Position numbers and translations under genes: made by a program. The notes below the pieces were generated by a model. The model ran no database searches, was not told the origin of the DNA, and worked only from the letters and a program-made list of their open reading frames with translations. A stretch of 64,000 bases of DNA from Sinorhizobium meliloti (lineage in GTDB: Bacteria > Pseudomonadota > Alphaproteobacteria > Rhizobiales > Rhizobiaceae), in NCBI RefSeq assembly GCF_035610345.1, contig NZ_CP141212.1, positions 563,976 to 627,975 on the forward strand, written 5' to 3'. Numbering within the stretch: the stretch's first letter is position 1; every line of letters starts with the position of its first letter. Of this stretch, positions 29,074 to 39,759 are shown one piece after another.

Positions 29074-29393
29074 GGGGCGCCGTCGCAGAGGAGTGCCCCT
29101 TCCTTCGGGTCGCACCCGGGTTTAACCGAGGGCTAACCCTCTCCCGACTGGCGGACGAGGGGCGGCCGCGCGATCGGGACGGTGCGCTGCGCGACAGTTC
29201 GCCGATACCTGACCTTTCGCCAAGTTCGCGCAAGTTTCGTGTCCTAGCTTCGCTTCCGGGGCTGGTAGATTCGCGGCTAATGCAGAACGGCTGAGCGCAA
29301 GCCGTTTTCCAGCAAACCCGAATGTTGGATCTGCGCAGGGTACCGACCGGATAATCGGAGCGGGTGCCTTGCGATACTGGGTGCGGAAACAGA
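29074..29393. other. cheT-fliF intergenic region
   Basis: 320 bp with no gene. It contains the weak hairpin at 29286-29308 and presumably the fliF promoter. I see no shared flagellin-type element here. Confidence 0.5.
29286..29308 (+). terminator. Hairpin between cheT and fliF, possible weak terminator
   Basis: AACGGCT pairs exactly with AGCCGTT around a 7-nt loop and is followed by only a short T-run (TTTTCC). It lies 210 bp after cheT and 85 bp before fliF, so it could end the chemotaxis transcript or sit in the fliF leader. Confidence 0.35.
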
Positions 29394-31067
29394 ATGAATC
29401 TGTTCGATCAATTCTCGATGTTCACGAAAAATCTGAGCAATCTCGGACAAGGAAAGCTCATTGCGCTTGCCGTGGCCGGCGTCGTGGCGATCGGCTTCGT
29501 CCTCGGTGCCGGTATCTATGTGAACCGGCCGTCCTTCGAGACGCTCTATGTCGGTCTCGAACGCAGCGACGTCACCCAGATCAGCATTGCGCTTGCAGAA
29601 GCCAACGTCGACTTCGAAGTCGGCACCGACGGCGGCAGCATCCAGGTGCCCGTGGGCATGACCGGCAAGGCCCGTCTGCTGCTTGCCGAGCGCGGCCTGC
29701 CGAGCAGCGCCAATGCCGGTTACGAGCTCTTCGACAATGTCGGTTCGCTCGGGCTAACCTCCTTCATGCAGGAAGTGACCCGCGTTCGGGCGCTCGAGGG
29801 CGAAATCGCCCGCACGATCCAGCAGATCTCCGGCATCGCCGCCGCACGCGTCCACATCGTCATGCCGGAGCGCGGCAGCTTCCGCAAGGCCGAGCAGACG
29901 CCGACGGCCTCGGTCATGATACGGGCAAGCGCCACGGTCGGCCGCAGCGCCGCGTCCTCGATCCGGCATCTGGTCGCGTCGTCCGTGCCGGGCCTCGATG
30001 TCGACGACGTCACCGTCCTCGATTCGACCGGCCAACTGCTCGCATCCGGAGACGACCCGTCGAACAGCGCGCTCAATCAGTCACTCGGCGTCGTCCAGAA
30101 CGTTCAGAGCGATCTCGAAAAGAAGATCGACAATGCGCTGGCGCCATTCCTCGGGATGGACAATTTCCGCACCAGCGTCACCGCCAGGCTCAACACCGAT
30201 GCGCAGCAGATTCAGGAGACGGTCTTCGATCCGGAATCGCGCGTCGAGCGCTCGACGCGCGTGATCAAGGAAGAGCAGAAGTCCAGCCAGCAGCAGCCGG
30301 ACAATGCCGCGACGGTCCAGCAGAACGTCCCCCAGGCCGCGCCGCGCGGCGGAGCCGGTCAGCAGTCGAGCGACGAGGCGGAGAAGAAGGAAGAGCAGAC
30401 GAATTACGAGATCAACAGCAAGACGATCGCCACCGTCAAGAACAGCTATTCGATCGAGCGGCTGTCGATCGCGGTCGTCGTCAATCGCGGGCGCCTTGCG
30501 GCCATGGCTGGCGAACCGGCGGATCAGGCGAAGATCGATGCCTATCTCCAGGAGATGCAGAAGATCGTTTCCTCTGCCGCCGGGATAGATCCGGGCCGCG
30601 GTGACGTGGTGACGTTGAACGCCATGGACTTCGTGGAGACACAGCTCCTCGACCAGGCGGTGCCGGGTCCGGGGATCATGGAAATGCTGACGCGCAACCT
30701 CGGCGGCATCATCAACGCGCTCGCCTTCGTCGCAGTCGCTTTCCTGGTCGTATGGTTCGGGATGCGACCGCTTGCCCGCCAGCTGGGCTTCGGCGGACAG
30801 GCGGGCAAGCTCGAAGGCGAAGCCGCCGGGCTCGAACTGCCGGACTTCTCGCCGGCAGGCGCCGGCGCAGGGGGTGCCCTCATGGAAGGGTTCGGCTCCG
30901 ATTTCGGCTTCGACGGCGGCGACGATCTGCTCAATCTCGGCGACGAGGCGGGCTTCAACCGCCGCGTCAAGGAAGGGCCGGAGCGGCGTCTCGCCCGGAT
31001 GGTCGAGATCAGCGAAGAGCGGGCGGCGAAGATCCTGCGAAAATGGGCGGTCGATCGGGCAGCGTGA
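29394..31067 (+). CDS. fliF: Flagellar MS-ring protein FliF
   Basis: A 557-residue protein with two membrane helices (about 22-43 and near 435) flanking a large periplasmic region, and a C-terminal cytoplasmic tail ending in EERAAKILRKWAVDRAA, the FliG-binding part. Starting at MNLFDQF (29394) gives the length expected for S. meliloti FliF; the frame opens ten codons earlier. It forms the MS ring and C-ring base. Confidence 0.95.
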   Translation: MNLFDQFSMFTKNLSNLGQGKLIALAVAGVVAIGFVLGAGIYVNRPSFETLYVGLERSDVTQISIALAEANVDFEVGTDGGSIQVPVGMTGKARLLLAERGLPSSANAGYELFDNVGSLGLTSFMQEVTRVRALEGEIARTIQQISGIAAARVHIVMPERGSFRKAEQTPTASVMIRASATVGRSAASSIRHLVASSVPGLDVDDVTVLDSTGQLLASGDDPSNSALNQSLGVVQNVQSDLEKKIDNALAPFLGMDNFRTSVTARLNTDAQQIQETVFDPESRVERSTRVIKEEQKSSQQQPDNAATVQQNVPQAAPRGGAGQQSSDEAEKKEEQTNYEINSKTIATVKNSYSIERLSIAVVVNRGRLAAMAGEPADQAKIDAYLQEMQKIVSSAAGIDPGRGDVVTLNAMDFVETQLLDQAVPGPGIMEMLTRNLGGIINALAFVAVAFLVVWFGMRPLARQLGFGGQAGKLEGEAAGLELPDFSPAGAGAGGALMEGFGSDFGFDGGDDLLNLGDEAGFNRRVKEGPERRLARMVEISEERAAKILRKWAVDRAA

Positions 31068-31098
31068 AAAACGCCGGCGGAAACCTGAACTGGAACGA

Positions 31099-31126
31099 AG
31101 TCCCGCCCAACAGGCGGGACTTTGTC
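31099..31126 (+). terminator. Rho-independent terminator after fliF
   Basis: AGTCCCGCC (31099-31107) pairs with GGCGGGACT (31113-31121) around CAACA, followed by TTGTCTATT. It is 31 bp past the fliF stop and separates fliF from visN. Confidence 0.8.
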
Positions 31127-31892
31127 TATTGGGCGCGCCTCAATCCGGCCCGCGCCGGCGCAAGGGCCTTCCGAGAGTATTGGCGAGTCTAGCTCCGGCT
31201 GGCGACGACATGGCGGAGTCCGGCCAAAGAATCCGCCCCGCGTCGTGGATCCCGTCCGATGGCCGTCGGGAAATTTAAACCAATTTTTAATTAATTTAGA
31301 TTCGCACGCCGCTCTCCGTGCTGCGGCTCGCGCAGTCAGTTACTCCGCGTTGTTTGCGGGATCCGGAGCTGTATTAAAATATATCTTCGAAAGAGCGGAA
31401 TATAATTTCAAGCACAGACTTTCCGTATTCCCGGCGTTGCTGTCAATGAGCCCGCCAGGATTTGATGCATTTCGGCAACATTCCCCGGCTTAAAGTAAGT
31501 CTTGGATGAAGAGTTGAGGCGTCCTGAAAGCATCCTATCTGCAACGAAAGGGCGAACTCCCGTCCGGTGTGACGGATTTTCAACCGCGCGGCCACAAACG
31601 ACGATTGCAGGATACCGTTTATTATCAACATCTTGATTAGAGAATTGGTCGGGGTGAAAGCGTGCCCGGCGGCCGACCGGCTCACGCATACGTGAATGGC
31701 TCAAGGCAAGGTTGGCAAGTAATCGCGCAACAGGACGCCCTGTCTTTTTGGGGGCGGCGATGTACAGTTTAGCAATTGATTCGCGTCCTGATACTCGCTT
31801 GGTGGCAAGAATACCGGCGAAGCCGGCTGTCGGGGACGACAGGGCAAGCGTGACATTCCAGGGCGCCGAATCCGGCACGGGGGCTGAGAGTT
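31127..31892. other. Long non-coding leader region upstream of visN
   Basis: About 770 bp without a supportable gene before the master regulator gene visN. It has a marked AT-rich patch near 31273-31305, an AT-rich stretch near 31370-31405, and the short hairpin ACAGG-ACGC-CCTGT followed by CTTTTT at 31730-31748. It probably contains one or more promoters and a long 5' untranslated region, or a small RNA. Confidence 0.5.
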
Positions 31893-32630
31893 ATGGAAAT
31901 GTCGCGGTCGGACGCAGTCTGGTCTTCGGAGACCGCTGCGCCGCGGGTTTGTGGACGCAAAATATCAAGGGAGCAACTGATCCGAAGGCTTGGAGAAGTG
32001 GCCTCGGGTACGGGACTCGGCAACGGATTGGCAGCGCTGACGGAATATGTCGGCGCAACCCATTACCTTCTCGCCCGGCACGATGTTTCGCAGGACGGCG
32101 GACTGGATTTTGTCGTCTGTTCCGACTGGCCGTTCGACATCGTTCGGCGTCTTTCGGGCATCATCGCCGGGCTCCATACGAAGATCACCGAACTGGAAAA
32201 GTGCCTCGCCCAACTGCAGCCGGCCTTCCATACGCTGCCCGACGATATCGGTTTGCCGCGGGGGGTCAGCCGGAGCTATTGCGCCGTGACCTTCAGCGTA
32301 GGGCGCACGCGGTTCTCGTTGATGCTGCTCTTCCCCGAGGACGTGATCCTCTCCCAGGAGGCGCTGCGCGACATCGCGGTGCTTGCCGGCTATGTCGCCA
32401 GTCACAAGATCAAGGCCGATGTGCGCCACGACCGGGAATGCGAACTGACCGAGCGCGAGCTCGAATGTCTTTTCTGGATTGCCGAAGGCAAGACGAGCGA
32501 TGAGATCGCCGTCATACTCGGGATCTCCCGCAACACGATCAACAACTACATCACCAGCGTAATGCGCAAGACGGCGACGCGAACGCGGTCGGAAGCGATC
32601 GCCCACGCCGTGCGCAACAATCTGGTTTAG
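31893..32630 (+). CDS. visN: LuxR-type motility master regulator VisN
   Basis: A 245-residue regulator with an N-terminal ligand-type domain and C-terminal LuxR helix-turn-helix (ELTERELECLFWIAEGKTSDEIAVILGISRNTINNYI). VisN acts with VisR as the top activator of motility in S. meliloti. It is immediately upstream of visR. ATG at 31893 and at 31899 are both possible. Confidence 0.93.
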   Translation: MEMSRSDAVWSSETAAPRVCGRKISREQLIRRLGEVASGTGLGNGLAALTEYVGATHYLLARHDVSQDGGLDFVVCSDWPFDIVRRLSGIIAGLHTKITELEKCLAQLQPAFHTLPDDIGLPRGVSRSYCAVTFSVGRTRFSLMLLFPEDVILSQEALRDIAVLAGYVASHKIKADVRHDRECELTERELECLFWIAEGKTSDEIAVILGISRNTINNYITSVMRKTATRTRSEAIAHAVRNNLV

Positions 32631-32641
32631 GAGCGGTGACG

Positions 32642-33382
32642 ATGGCTTATCTCGTGACGCAGGATCGCGACGACGCCGGCCGGTCGGGTCGCAACGTCCG
32701 CGCGGCGCGGGCGGCGACGCTGGTGACGCGCTTGCAGGCCATGCAACGGCAGATCAACGCCAAGAATTTCGCCGTTTTGCGAACGAATGGCAGGGGCGTC
32801 CCCGGAACGCGTAAGCTCACCTGCGTCCTCCACAACTGGGGAGCCGCTTGCGAGGAAAACGCGCGTGATCTGATCATTCTCTACGGCGACGAGTTGCTCC
32901 AGCATCTCGATCTTTCCCTGCTGCCGGTGCTCTGGAACGGTCAGGGCGAGCATCAGACCGCCGAAGCCTCGGATTTCGGCCCGTTCACGCGCCGGCTGAG
33001 AGAGCGCAAGCTTTCCTATTCGGGCATCGCCTTTCCGATAAGGCTCGGCGCGCAGGGCAACGGCTACGTGATTTTCGCCGGCAGCTACATCGATGTTTCG
33101 GGCGAACAGATCGTCGAGCTGCACGGCCGCAGCGCGCAGATCATGACAGACCTCCTGGCCGCCGACGAGAAGCGCCTGTTCAAGACCGAAGCCTTGAGCG
33201 ATCGCGAGATCGCCTGCCTGCAAATGGCCGGCGATGGACATATCAGCGAGGAGATCGCCGACAAGATGGGCCTCTCGATACATACGGTGAATGCCTATCT
33301 CGGGGCCGCGACGACGAAGCTCGACTCCGTCAACCGGATTCAGGCGATAGCCAAGGCGATACGCCTTGGCTATATCAGCTAG
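32642..33382 (+). CDS. visR: LuxR-type motility master regulator VisR
   Basis: A 246-residue partner of VisN with the same layout; the C-terminal HTH reads ALSDREIACLQMAGDGHISEEIADKMGLSIHTVNAYL. The GGAG lies before ATG 32642; a GTG two codons upstream (32636) is also in frame. It is followed by convergent genes on the other strand. Confidence 0.93.
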   Translation: MAYLVTQDRDDAGRSGRNVRAARAATLVTRLQAMQRQINAKNFAVLRTNGRGVPGTRKLTCVLHNWGAACEENARDLIILYGDELLQHLDLSLLPVLWNGQGEHQTAEASDFGPFTRRLRERKLSYSGIAFPIRLGAQGNGYVIFAGSYIDVSGEQIVELHGRSAQIMTDLLAADEKRLFKTEALSDREIACLQMAGDGHISEEIADKMGLSIHTVNAYLGAATTKLDSVNRIQAIAKAIRLGYIS

Positions 33383-33437
33383 CCATAGCTAAGGTCCGTC
33401 GAGATTCGGAATTCCCGCCGCGGCCTGTTCGATTTCC

Positions 33438-33884
33438 TCAACTCGCCAGCGGCAGCGGATAGGTTTTGACGAACTTCGCTTCTGCCAGGCTCTTGGCGAG
33501 AAAGGCCGTGTTCTCGTCCGGATTGCCGGAAGGCTGTTGAAAGTTGATGTGGCTGATCTCGATGCCGGCCGTATCGCCCGCGAGCACGAGGCGCGCATAG
33601 ACAGTCACGCCGCGGGGCTTCAGTTCGAGGTCGAGGATAACCTCCGGGCGACTGTCCCAGTCGAGGTTATAGTTGCCGCCGAGGCCGAAGTTCACGGTGC
33701 CGGGCAGGAAATAGAGCTCTGCCGCCGATTCCACCAAATCGGCGATGCTCGCATAGGACTCGAAGCGCAGGAGCGCGATGAAATCCGCAGCATCGATGAG
33801 GCGCAATTCGGTCGCAACCGGACGGATCGCCTCCGCAACTATCTGTTCTCGTTCTTCGGAGAATTGGCACTTTTTCAAGATCAT
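33438..33884 (-). CDS. Conserved hypothetical protein of the flagellar cluster
   Basis: A 148-residue protein overlapping the flhB stop by 4 nt, so it is the last gene of the motA-fliM-fliN-fliG-flhB operon. It has alternating strand-like segments ([56 protein letters not shown]) and no signal peptide. I recognise it as conserved at this place in rhizobia but not as a named family. Confidence 0.75.
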   Translation of the reverse strand: MILKKCQFSEEREQIVAEAIRPVATELRLIDAADFIALLRFESYASIADLVESAAELYFLPGTVNFGLGGNYNLDWDSRPEVILDLELKPRGVTVYARLVLAGDTAGIEISHINFQQPSGNPDENTAFLAKSLAEAKFVKTYPLPLAS

Positions 33885-34963
33885 GTCACCCGTCTTTGTT
33901 GCGGCTGAGCTGCATAAACCCGGTGAATCAGTTCGGCGACTGCCTTGTAAAACACCGGTGGAATGACACTATCCACCGAGACTTGTGCAAACATGGAGCG
34001 TGCAAGCGGCGGATCCTCGAAGACGGGGATGCCGTTCTTCTCCGCAATTTCGCGAATCTTCAGGGCCACCAGGTCCTTTCCCATGGCCACGACGACCGGC
34101 GCGTCACTCTCCTCGCGCACATAGCGCAGTGCTACGGCATAGTGGGTCGGGTTGGCGATGATCAGGGTTGCTCGCGGAACCGAGGAGATCATCCGCTTGC
34201 GGGCGCGGTCGCGCTGCATCGATCTGAGCCGCGATTTGACGATCGGGTCGCCCTGCGATTGCTTCAGCTCGTCCTTGACCTCCTGCTTCGTCATCCTGAG
34301 CTCCGTGTACCAGTGATGGCGCGTCCAGAAGAGATCGACGATGGCGAGCGTCGCGGTGGCGAAGAGAACGACGATGATGATCTGCTTGAGGTCGGAGATC
34401 ATCGTCGTGAAGATCGTCACCGGATCGGAGAACATCATGTCGAGCGTGGCGAAATAATCGTTCCAGAGCACGAGGACGACGACGATCGAAACGACGATGA
34501 TCTTGAACAGCGACTTGCCGAATTCCACCAGCCCCTGAACGCCGTAGATCCGTTTGAAACCGGCCACGGGCGATACCCGGTTCCATTTCGGCTGGATGCG
34601 GTCGAGGACCGGCCGCGGCAGGTTCTGGAAGATCGACGACCCGACGCCGAAGACGATAAGTAGGATGAAAACCGGCAGAACCAGCGCGGCGCATTTCAGA
34701 ACGACATGCGAAATCAGGGCGACGGCGTCGGTTGCGGTGTCGAGGCGCCAGGCTTCCGGCTGCTCGAAAATGTCCTTCAGCGCCTCGGCCATGTTTGCCG
34801 CGCCGTCCGAAAGGAAAAAGACGACGAAAATGTAGATCGCCAGCGTCGAGGCGAAAGCGGTCACCTCACGCGAGAAAGGGACGTTGCCTTTCTCGGTCGC
34901 GTCGGAGATCTTCTTTTCCGACGGCGCTTCTGTTTTACTGTCCTTGTCCTGCTCTTCCGCCAT
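33881..34963 (-). CDS. flhB: Flagellar export apparatus protein FlhB
   Basis: A 360-residue type III export switch protein. It has four membrane helices in the first two thirds (starting with [13 protein letters not shown]) and a cytoplasmic domain with the autocleavage motif NPTH ([14 protein letters not shown]). It controls substrate switching from rod/hook to filament. Confidence 0.95.
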   Translation of the reverse strand: MAEEQDKDSKTEAPSEKKISDATEKGNVPFSREVTAFASTLAIYIFVVFFLSDGAANMAEALKDIFEQPEAWRLDTATDAVALISHVVLKCAALVLPVFILLIVFGVGSSIFQNLPRPVLDRIQPKWNRVSPVAGFKRIYGVQGLVEFGKSLFKIIVVSIVVVLVLWNDYFATLDMMFSDPVTIFTTMISDLKQIIIVVLFATATLAIVDLFWTRHHWYTELRMTKQEVKDELKQSQGDPIVKSRLRSMQRDRARKRMISSVPRATLIIANPTHYAVALRYVREESDAPVVVAMGKDLVALKIREIAEKNGIPVFEDPPLARSMFAQVSVDSVIPPVFYKAVAELIHRVYAAQPQQRRVT

Positions 34964-35172
34964 GAAACAGCAAGCTCCTCAGCAGGCGACAATGTGAACG
35001 ACGCTTCCGGTTACCCCTCGACCCGAATTCGCGAGGGAATCGTGGCAGCAGACGCAAGCGCTCGCTTTGTGGTGAACCCGGACAGGCCCCTGCGCAAGTG
35101 CGGGTGTGCGGCAGCCCGCGCGGGTCAACAGAAATCGGAAACGAAACGCGATATATCGGCAGGCCGGAGGCG

Positions 35173-36210
35173 TCAGGCGGCCTCCGCTTCCTTTTCCTTG
35201 AGCTCGAGCTGCCCGCTTGCGGAGAGGCGAATCGCCTCCTGCGTGATCGAGCGCCTCGCGATCGCGATATCGCGGGGATTGATGCCGGCATCGCCGGCGG
35301 CGAGGTCCGATTCGATCATGCGCCGCTGGCGGGCGCCGATGGAGGCGAGAATAGACTCGCGCAACTCCGCAGCAGAACCTCTGAGCGCCATGGTGATGAC
35401 GTCGGTGGAGACGTCGTTGAAGAGCTGCACGCGGCTGCGCTGCGGCATGAAAAGGATGTCGTCGAAGAGGAATATCTTCGGCCGGACCTTCTTGACCGAA
35501 TCGGTGCTGATCGTTTCGAGCGAGGCGAGCAGCGTGTCCACCTGCGGCTTATCGAGCTCGTTCATCACTTCGGCGATCTTAGCCGGGCCGGGCGAGTTGC
35601 GCTCGGCCTCCATCTCTTCGATGATTTCGATCACCCGCGCCTCGATGATTGCCGCCGCCTTCGGGTTGACGTTCTTGATGTTGACGGCACGGTTGAGAAT
35701 CTCGGGCCGCTGTTTGTCGGACAACTGCAGCAGCACCTTGGCGCCGAAGCTCGACGGCATCATCGACAGAACATAGGCGATCGTCTGCGGATGTTCCCGG
35801 GCGAGCAATTGCGCGATGATCGCAGGATCGCAATCCATCAGCCGGTCCCAGATGCTCGCCTCGTAGGACTGGAAGGTGGCGCGGCGGCCGAGGAGGCCGT
35901 CCACCTCGTCGGGCGTCAGGCCCTCTTCCAGAATGCTCTCAATGGCCTTGGCATTGTCCATGAGGCCTGCACCTTCGGTGAAGAGATCCTCGAACTCGTT
36001 GACGAGCGCTTCCAGTTCGTGCGGCGGCACGGCTCTGAGCGACTGTGCCGCGGCGATGATGGCCTGCAGCTCGCTCTGGGTGAAGAATTTCAACAGATTC
36101 CCGGCAATCGACTTGCCCATTGCGAGCAGCACCGCCGCCGCCTTTTCCGTCTGGCTCAGCGGTTGTGCGAGCGCCTGAGCCTGTGCCTCGAAACTTCCGA
36201 AATCCGTCAT
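35173..36210 (-). CDS. fliG: Flagellar motor switch protein FliG
   Basis: A 345-residue protein with the three armadillo-like FliG domains. Recognisable parts are AAAVLLAMGKSIAGNLLKFFT, EHPQTIAYVLSMMPSSFGAKVLLQL (middle, MotA/FliM contact) and MFLDDILFMP-type torque helix (KIFLFDDILFMPQRSR). It bridges FliF and FliM. Confidence 0.95.
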   Translation of the reverse strand: MTDFGSFEAQAQALAQPLSQTEKAAAVLLAMGKSIAGNLLKFFTQSELQAIIAAAQSLRAVPPHELEALVNEFEDLFTEGAGLMDNAKAIESILEEGLTPDEVDGLLGRRATFQSYEASIWDRLMDCDPAIIAQLLAREHPQTIAYVLSMMPSSFGAKVLLQLSDKQRPEILNRAVNIKNVNPKAAAIIEARVIEIIEEMEAERNSPGPAKIAEVMNELDKPQVDTLLASLETISTDSVKKVRPKIFLFDDILFMPQRSRVQLFNDVSTDVITMALRGSAAELRESILASIGARQRRMIESDLAAGDAGINPRDIAIARRSITQEAIRLSASGQLELKEKEAEAA

Positions 36211-36297
36211 GGATTCATCCCCGCCCGGTCATCGGGCTCCAAGTGAGTTGAAACGGGATGCGGGCGGAAAACCGCTTACACCTTTCCTCATCCCGCT

Positions 36298-36870
36298 CTA
36301 TTTCCTGCTGCCTTTGATCTCCAGGAGCTTGACGCCGAAGCGGGTCACATCGCCCTCGAGAACGGTGATTTCTCCGCGACCGATCACCCGGCCGTTGACC
36401 ATGATCTCGACCGGTTCGCCGATCTTGCGGTCGAGCGCGATCGTTGCGCCCTCGGTGAGCGCCATGAGGCCGGAGACCTGCATGCGGCTTGTCCCGAGTA
36501 CGATCTGGACATCGATCGGGATGTCCATGATCAGGTCCATATTGGCGGTCATTCCGCTGCCGGGCGCTGTTTCGCCGGCGGCCGGTGCCGAATCGAAATC
36601 CCCGCCGGCAACCCCGGAGTCTGCGCTGAAGGCGGATTCCGTGAAGTCGGCGCCGAAATCCCCGCCGAATCCAGCGCTGTCGGCGGAACCGAAGTCGCTG
36701 CCGAAATCCATGGGCTGTTCGAGCGGCCCGGCGGCGGCGAAATCGGCGCCGAAGTCAGCCTCGCCGTCCTTCTTGAGAACGCCGCGCAGGTCGTCGATCG
36801 CCTGGTCGAGCTCGGCGTCTGCCGCGAATGCGGCCGGTTCTGCGATGGGTGCTGCTTTCTTGGGTGCCAT
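36298..36870 (-). CDS. fliN: Flagellar motor switch protein FliN
   Basis: A 190-residue protein. The first half is low-complexity with repeats of DFGxDF and Ala/Gly; the C-terminal SpoA domain ([48 protein letters not shown]) is typical FliN. Start at 36870 (MAPKKAAP) is preferred by similarity; a frame opening at 36906 adds 12 residues. It builds the C ring with FliM. Confidence 0.9.
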   Translation of the reverse strand: MAPKKAAPIAEPAAFAADAELDQAIDDLRGVLKKDGEADFGADFAAAGPLEQPMDFGSDFGSADSAGFGGDFGADFTESAFSADSGVAGGDFDSAPAAGETAPGSGMTANMDLIMDIPIDVQIVLGTSRMQVSGLMALTEGATIALDRKIGEPVEIMVNGRVIGRGEITVLEGDVTRFGVKLLEIKGSRK

Positions 36871-36925
36871 GTGCCGAATATTCCAGTTGAAGCTTGCCTC
36901 AGGCATTCTGCCAGGCGAGGGAGGA

Positions 36926-37873
36926 TTAACTCATGATGTGGCGAAGGATGTCCTGCTCGGAGCCGTGGGTATCCTTGACCCGGACCGTATATCGCGAACC
37001 CGAACGGCCGAACTCGCAGACATAGAGGTCGCGCCCGTTGGCGCTCACCTCCACGCGGACATCCTGCCCGTCGTGAAAAGGGATGACATCCCCGGCCTGC
37101 AGGCGGCTGAGAGTGTCGAGCGTCAGGCTTTCCAACCGGATGCGCGCCTCGAGCGCGACGGCCGATCGGCGGACCTGCTCCTCCAGCTGTTCCGTCCATT
37201 CGGTTTTCGCGTTCCGGTCCTCGCCGGCACCTTTGCGAGAGATGATGCGGGTCTTGAGGAGCGTGCTTTGCGGGACGATGACCGAGAAAGTGGAGAGCAC
37301 CGGCCCGAGGCCTATGGTCATGTCGATCGAGGCTGCGAAGACGTCTTCAAGCACTGGGTCGGGCTTTGCCCGTTCCGCGCTGTTGTAAGGACGGCCGACA
37401 ACGGGCTCGAACCCGCCGGGCGCGTTCACTGCAGTGCGCAGGACCTCGGCGATGCCATGAAACACCGGCAAGGCGACATCGATCTCGATCTTCGACAGAG
37501 AGCGTGGGGCCGGCTCCTCGATGCTCGTCGGTTCGGCCCCGAGCAGAGCCTCGACAAGTGCGATCAGAACCGGACTGTCGCAGCCGACCTGGAAGTCCGC
37601 GCACCAGTTTCGCAGGGAGAGATCGCCGAGCAGGACCCCGTCTCCGAGAGCAGCGATGAGCTCGTTGCGGAGCCCCGTCCGGAAGCCCGCATAGGCGATC
37701 GTGACGTCGCATCCGGTCTCCGATTGCAGGACACCGGGCAGGAGTTCGTCGAAGACCTGGGCAAGCTCGAGTGCGGTTCGGCCGATGGCCTTGTCGTCGC
37801 CGAGCGCGCCGGTCATGCGCGCGATCAGCCTTCTGTCGAATGCATGGACGTTCGATGCGGTACTCGTGCTCAT
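36926..37873 (-). CDS. fliM: Flagellar motor switch protein FliM
   Basis: A 315-residue protein with a middle CheC-like domain and a C-terminal SpoA domain ([22 protein letters not shown]). FliM is the CheY-phosphate target in the C ring. Only one nucleotide separates its start from the motA stop. Confidence 0.88.
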   Translation of the reverse strand: MSTSTASNVHAFDRRLIARMTGALGDDKAIGRTALELAQVFDELLPGVLQSETGCDVTIAYAGFRTGLRNELIAALGDGVLLGDLSLRNWCADFQVGCDSPVLIALVEALLGAEPTSIEEPAPRSLSKIEIDVALPVFHGIAEVLRTAVNAPGGFEPVVGRPYNSAERAKPDPVLEDVFAASIDMTIGLGPVLSTFSVIVPQSTLLKTRIISRKGAGEDRNAKTEWTEQLEEQVRRSAVALEARIRLESLTLDTLSRLQAGDVIPFHDGQDVRVEVSANGRDLYVCEFGRSGSRYTVRVKDTHGSEQDILRHIMS

Positions 37874-37874
37874 G

Positions 37875-38753
37875 TCAGGCCGCCTTGCTTTCGCTGCCGC
37901 CGCCGGGATTCATCATTTCCTGTTCGACCGCATCGATGGACGGCCGTTCATAGGCGGAGATGGTCTTGCGGCCGTATTCGAGTGCGACCTGCGGAACCGA
38001 ACCGTTCATGTAGGCAAGCAGCGTCTGCTTGACGATGACATAGAGTCGGTTCTGCTTTTCCCGTACGGACTTGATGTTTGCGACGAGGGGACCGACGATC
38101 GAATAGGAAAGAAACACGCCGAGCAGCGTTCCTACGAGTGCGGCGGCGATCTTGGCGCCCAGCACTTCCGGTGCTTCGCTGATCGCGCCCATCGCCTTGA
38201 TGACGCCGAGAACCGCCGCGACGATGCCGATCGCCGGCAGCGCATCGCCCATGCTCGTCAGCGCGTGGTAGCACTTCATCTTGTCGTGGGTGATCGTCTG
38301 GATTTCCTCGTCCATCAGCGCCTCGATCTCATGCGAGCGGGCGTTGCCGATGATGATCAGCCGCACATAGTCGCAGATGAAGGCGGTCAGCTCCTTGTTC
38401 TGCAGGACGGTGGGTGCGGACTGGAAGATCGAGGATTCTTCCGGATTGTCGATGTGGCTCTCGATCTCGTTGCGAGACTTCGTCCGCAGGTCGCGCATCA
38501 GGCTGTAGAGGACGCCGAGCGTGTCGAGGTATTGACGTTCCTTCGGCACCTTGTGCCTGAAGGCCTCGCCGAGCGCCTTGCCGGTGTCTTTGACCACCTT
38601 CATCGAGTTGGCCATGATGAAGCCGCCGATGCCGGCCCCGCCGATGATCATCAGCTCGAAGGGCTGATTGAGGACTTCCAGGTGGCCGCCCATCGCCATG
38701 TAACCGCCGAGGATACAGCCGAAAGTCACAAGAAGCCCGATGATGATGTTCAT
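37875..38753 (-). CDS. motA: Flagellar stator protein MotA
   Basis: A 292-residue inner-membrane protein with four helices, beginning [23 protein letters not shown] and including [19 protein letters not shown] and [19 protein letters not shown]. The cytoplasmic loop with charged residues contacts FliG. The start is at the ATG 38753; the frame upstream lacks similarity. It is the first gene of the minus-strand motor operon, divergent from the DUF1217 gene. Confidence 0.95.
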   Translation of the reverse strand: MNIIIGLLVTFGCILGGYMAMGGHLEVLNQPFELMIIGGAGIGGFIMANSMKVVKDTGKALGEAFRHKVPKERQYLDTLGVLYSLMRDLRTKSRNEIESHIDNPEESSIFQSAPTVLQNKELTAFICDYVRLIIIGNARSHEIEALMDEEIQTITHDKMKCYHALTSMGDALPAIGIVAAVLGVIKAMGAISEAPEVLGAKIAAALVGTLLGVFLSYSIVGPLVANIKSVREKQNRLYVIVKQTLLAYMNGSVPQVALEYGRKTISAYERPSIDAVEQEMMNPGGGSESKAA

Positions 38754-38978
38754 TGCCGATACCTGTCGCGATCGTGATTTTCCTCCGATGAAATAGGGTG
38801 CGATCCTTGCGTGAGGCTGGCCGCGGAGACCCGGCGTCCGGGACAGGTTCGCGCAAGCCAACGCCGTCAGGGTTGTTGGCCAAGGTCGGATCGCATCGCG
38901 TTCCGAACCCCGACAGTCGGTGCGGGCTGAAGACCGCACATATTTCCTCACGCTTCATTGCGACAGGGCGAGCCGATC

Positions 38979-39758
38979 GTGACGACGACCTATACGAGCT
39001 ACAGGCTGATCACTGCGGATCTGACGAAATCGCTGGAACGCGTTTCGGCGCAGCCGGACGTCGCCCGCGAGACGGAGTACTATCTGTCGAAGATCGGCAG
39101 CATCAAAACGCTCGACGATTTCTTCGCCGACAACCGGCTCTACAACTACGCCATGAAGGCGCACGGCCTCGAGGACATGGCCTATGCCAAGGCCTTCATG
39201 CGCAAGGTGCTCGCCGAAGGCATCGACAGTGACGACGCCTTTGCCAACAAGCTGGCCGACGGGCGCTACAAGGCGCTGGTGGAGTCGTTGAATTTCGCCC
39301 GGCACGGCGAAGCCGCTACTGCCTTCGAGAGAGCGCAGAAGGGCGTGGCCGAAAAATACACGCGGCAGACGCTGGAGCAGAAAGCCGGCGAGGAAAACAC
39401 CGGCGTGCGGCTGGCGCTCTATTTCCAGCGCATGGCGCCGACGATTGCCAATGGCTTCGAAATCATCGCCGACGAGGCCCTCTCGAGTGTGGTCCGTACC
39501 GTCCTGCAGCTGCCGGCCGAATTCGCGGCCGCCGATGTGGATCGTCAGGCGGAGGCCTACGAGGCGGCGATCGATTTCAAGGATTTCCAGGACCCTCAGA
39601 AAACAGCCGAGTTTCTGGACCGCTTCACCGCCCTTTGGGAAATCGACAATCCTTCCGGCGGCTATGACCCGCTTGCGGTTTTCGGCGCGTCGAGCGGCTA
39701 CGGAATTTCTCCCGACCTGCTTCTGACCATCAACAATCTCAAACTCGGGGGACGCTGA
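38979..39758 (+). CDS. DUF1217 family flagellar-cluster protein
   Basis: A 259-residue protein with the DUF1217 features DARETEYYLSKIG-like segment, FADNRLYNYAMKAHGLEDMAYAKAF, and GNTGVRLALYFQRMA-like (NTGVRLALYFQRMAPTIAN). The family is confined to flagellar regions of rhizobia and relatives; role unknown. Start: GTG at 38979 with AGGGCGAG upstream is preferred over TTG 38958. It is followed directly by flgF. Confidence 0.8.
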   Translation: MTTTYTSYRLITADLTKSLERVSAQPDVARETEYYLSKIGSIKTLDDFFADNRLYNYAMKAHGLEDMAYAKAFMRKVLAEGIDSDDAFANKLADGRYKALVESLNFARHGEAATAFERAQKGVAEKYTRQTLEQKAGEENTGVRLALYFQRMAPTIANGFEIIADEALSSVVRTVLQLPAEFAAADVDRQAEAYEAAIDFKDFQDPQKTAEFLDRFTALWEIDNPSGGYDPLAVFGASSGYGISPDLLLTINNLKLGGR

Positions 39759-39759
39759 T

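Noticed and set aside
31443..31685. 80-codon minus-strand frame in the visN leader
   Set aside because: No ribosome-binding site and no recognisable features; the region is AT-rich and probably regulatory.
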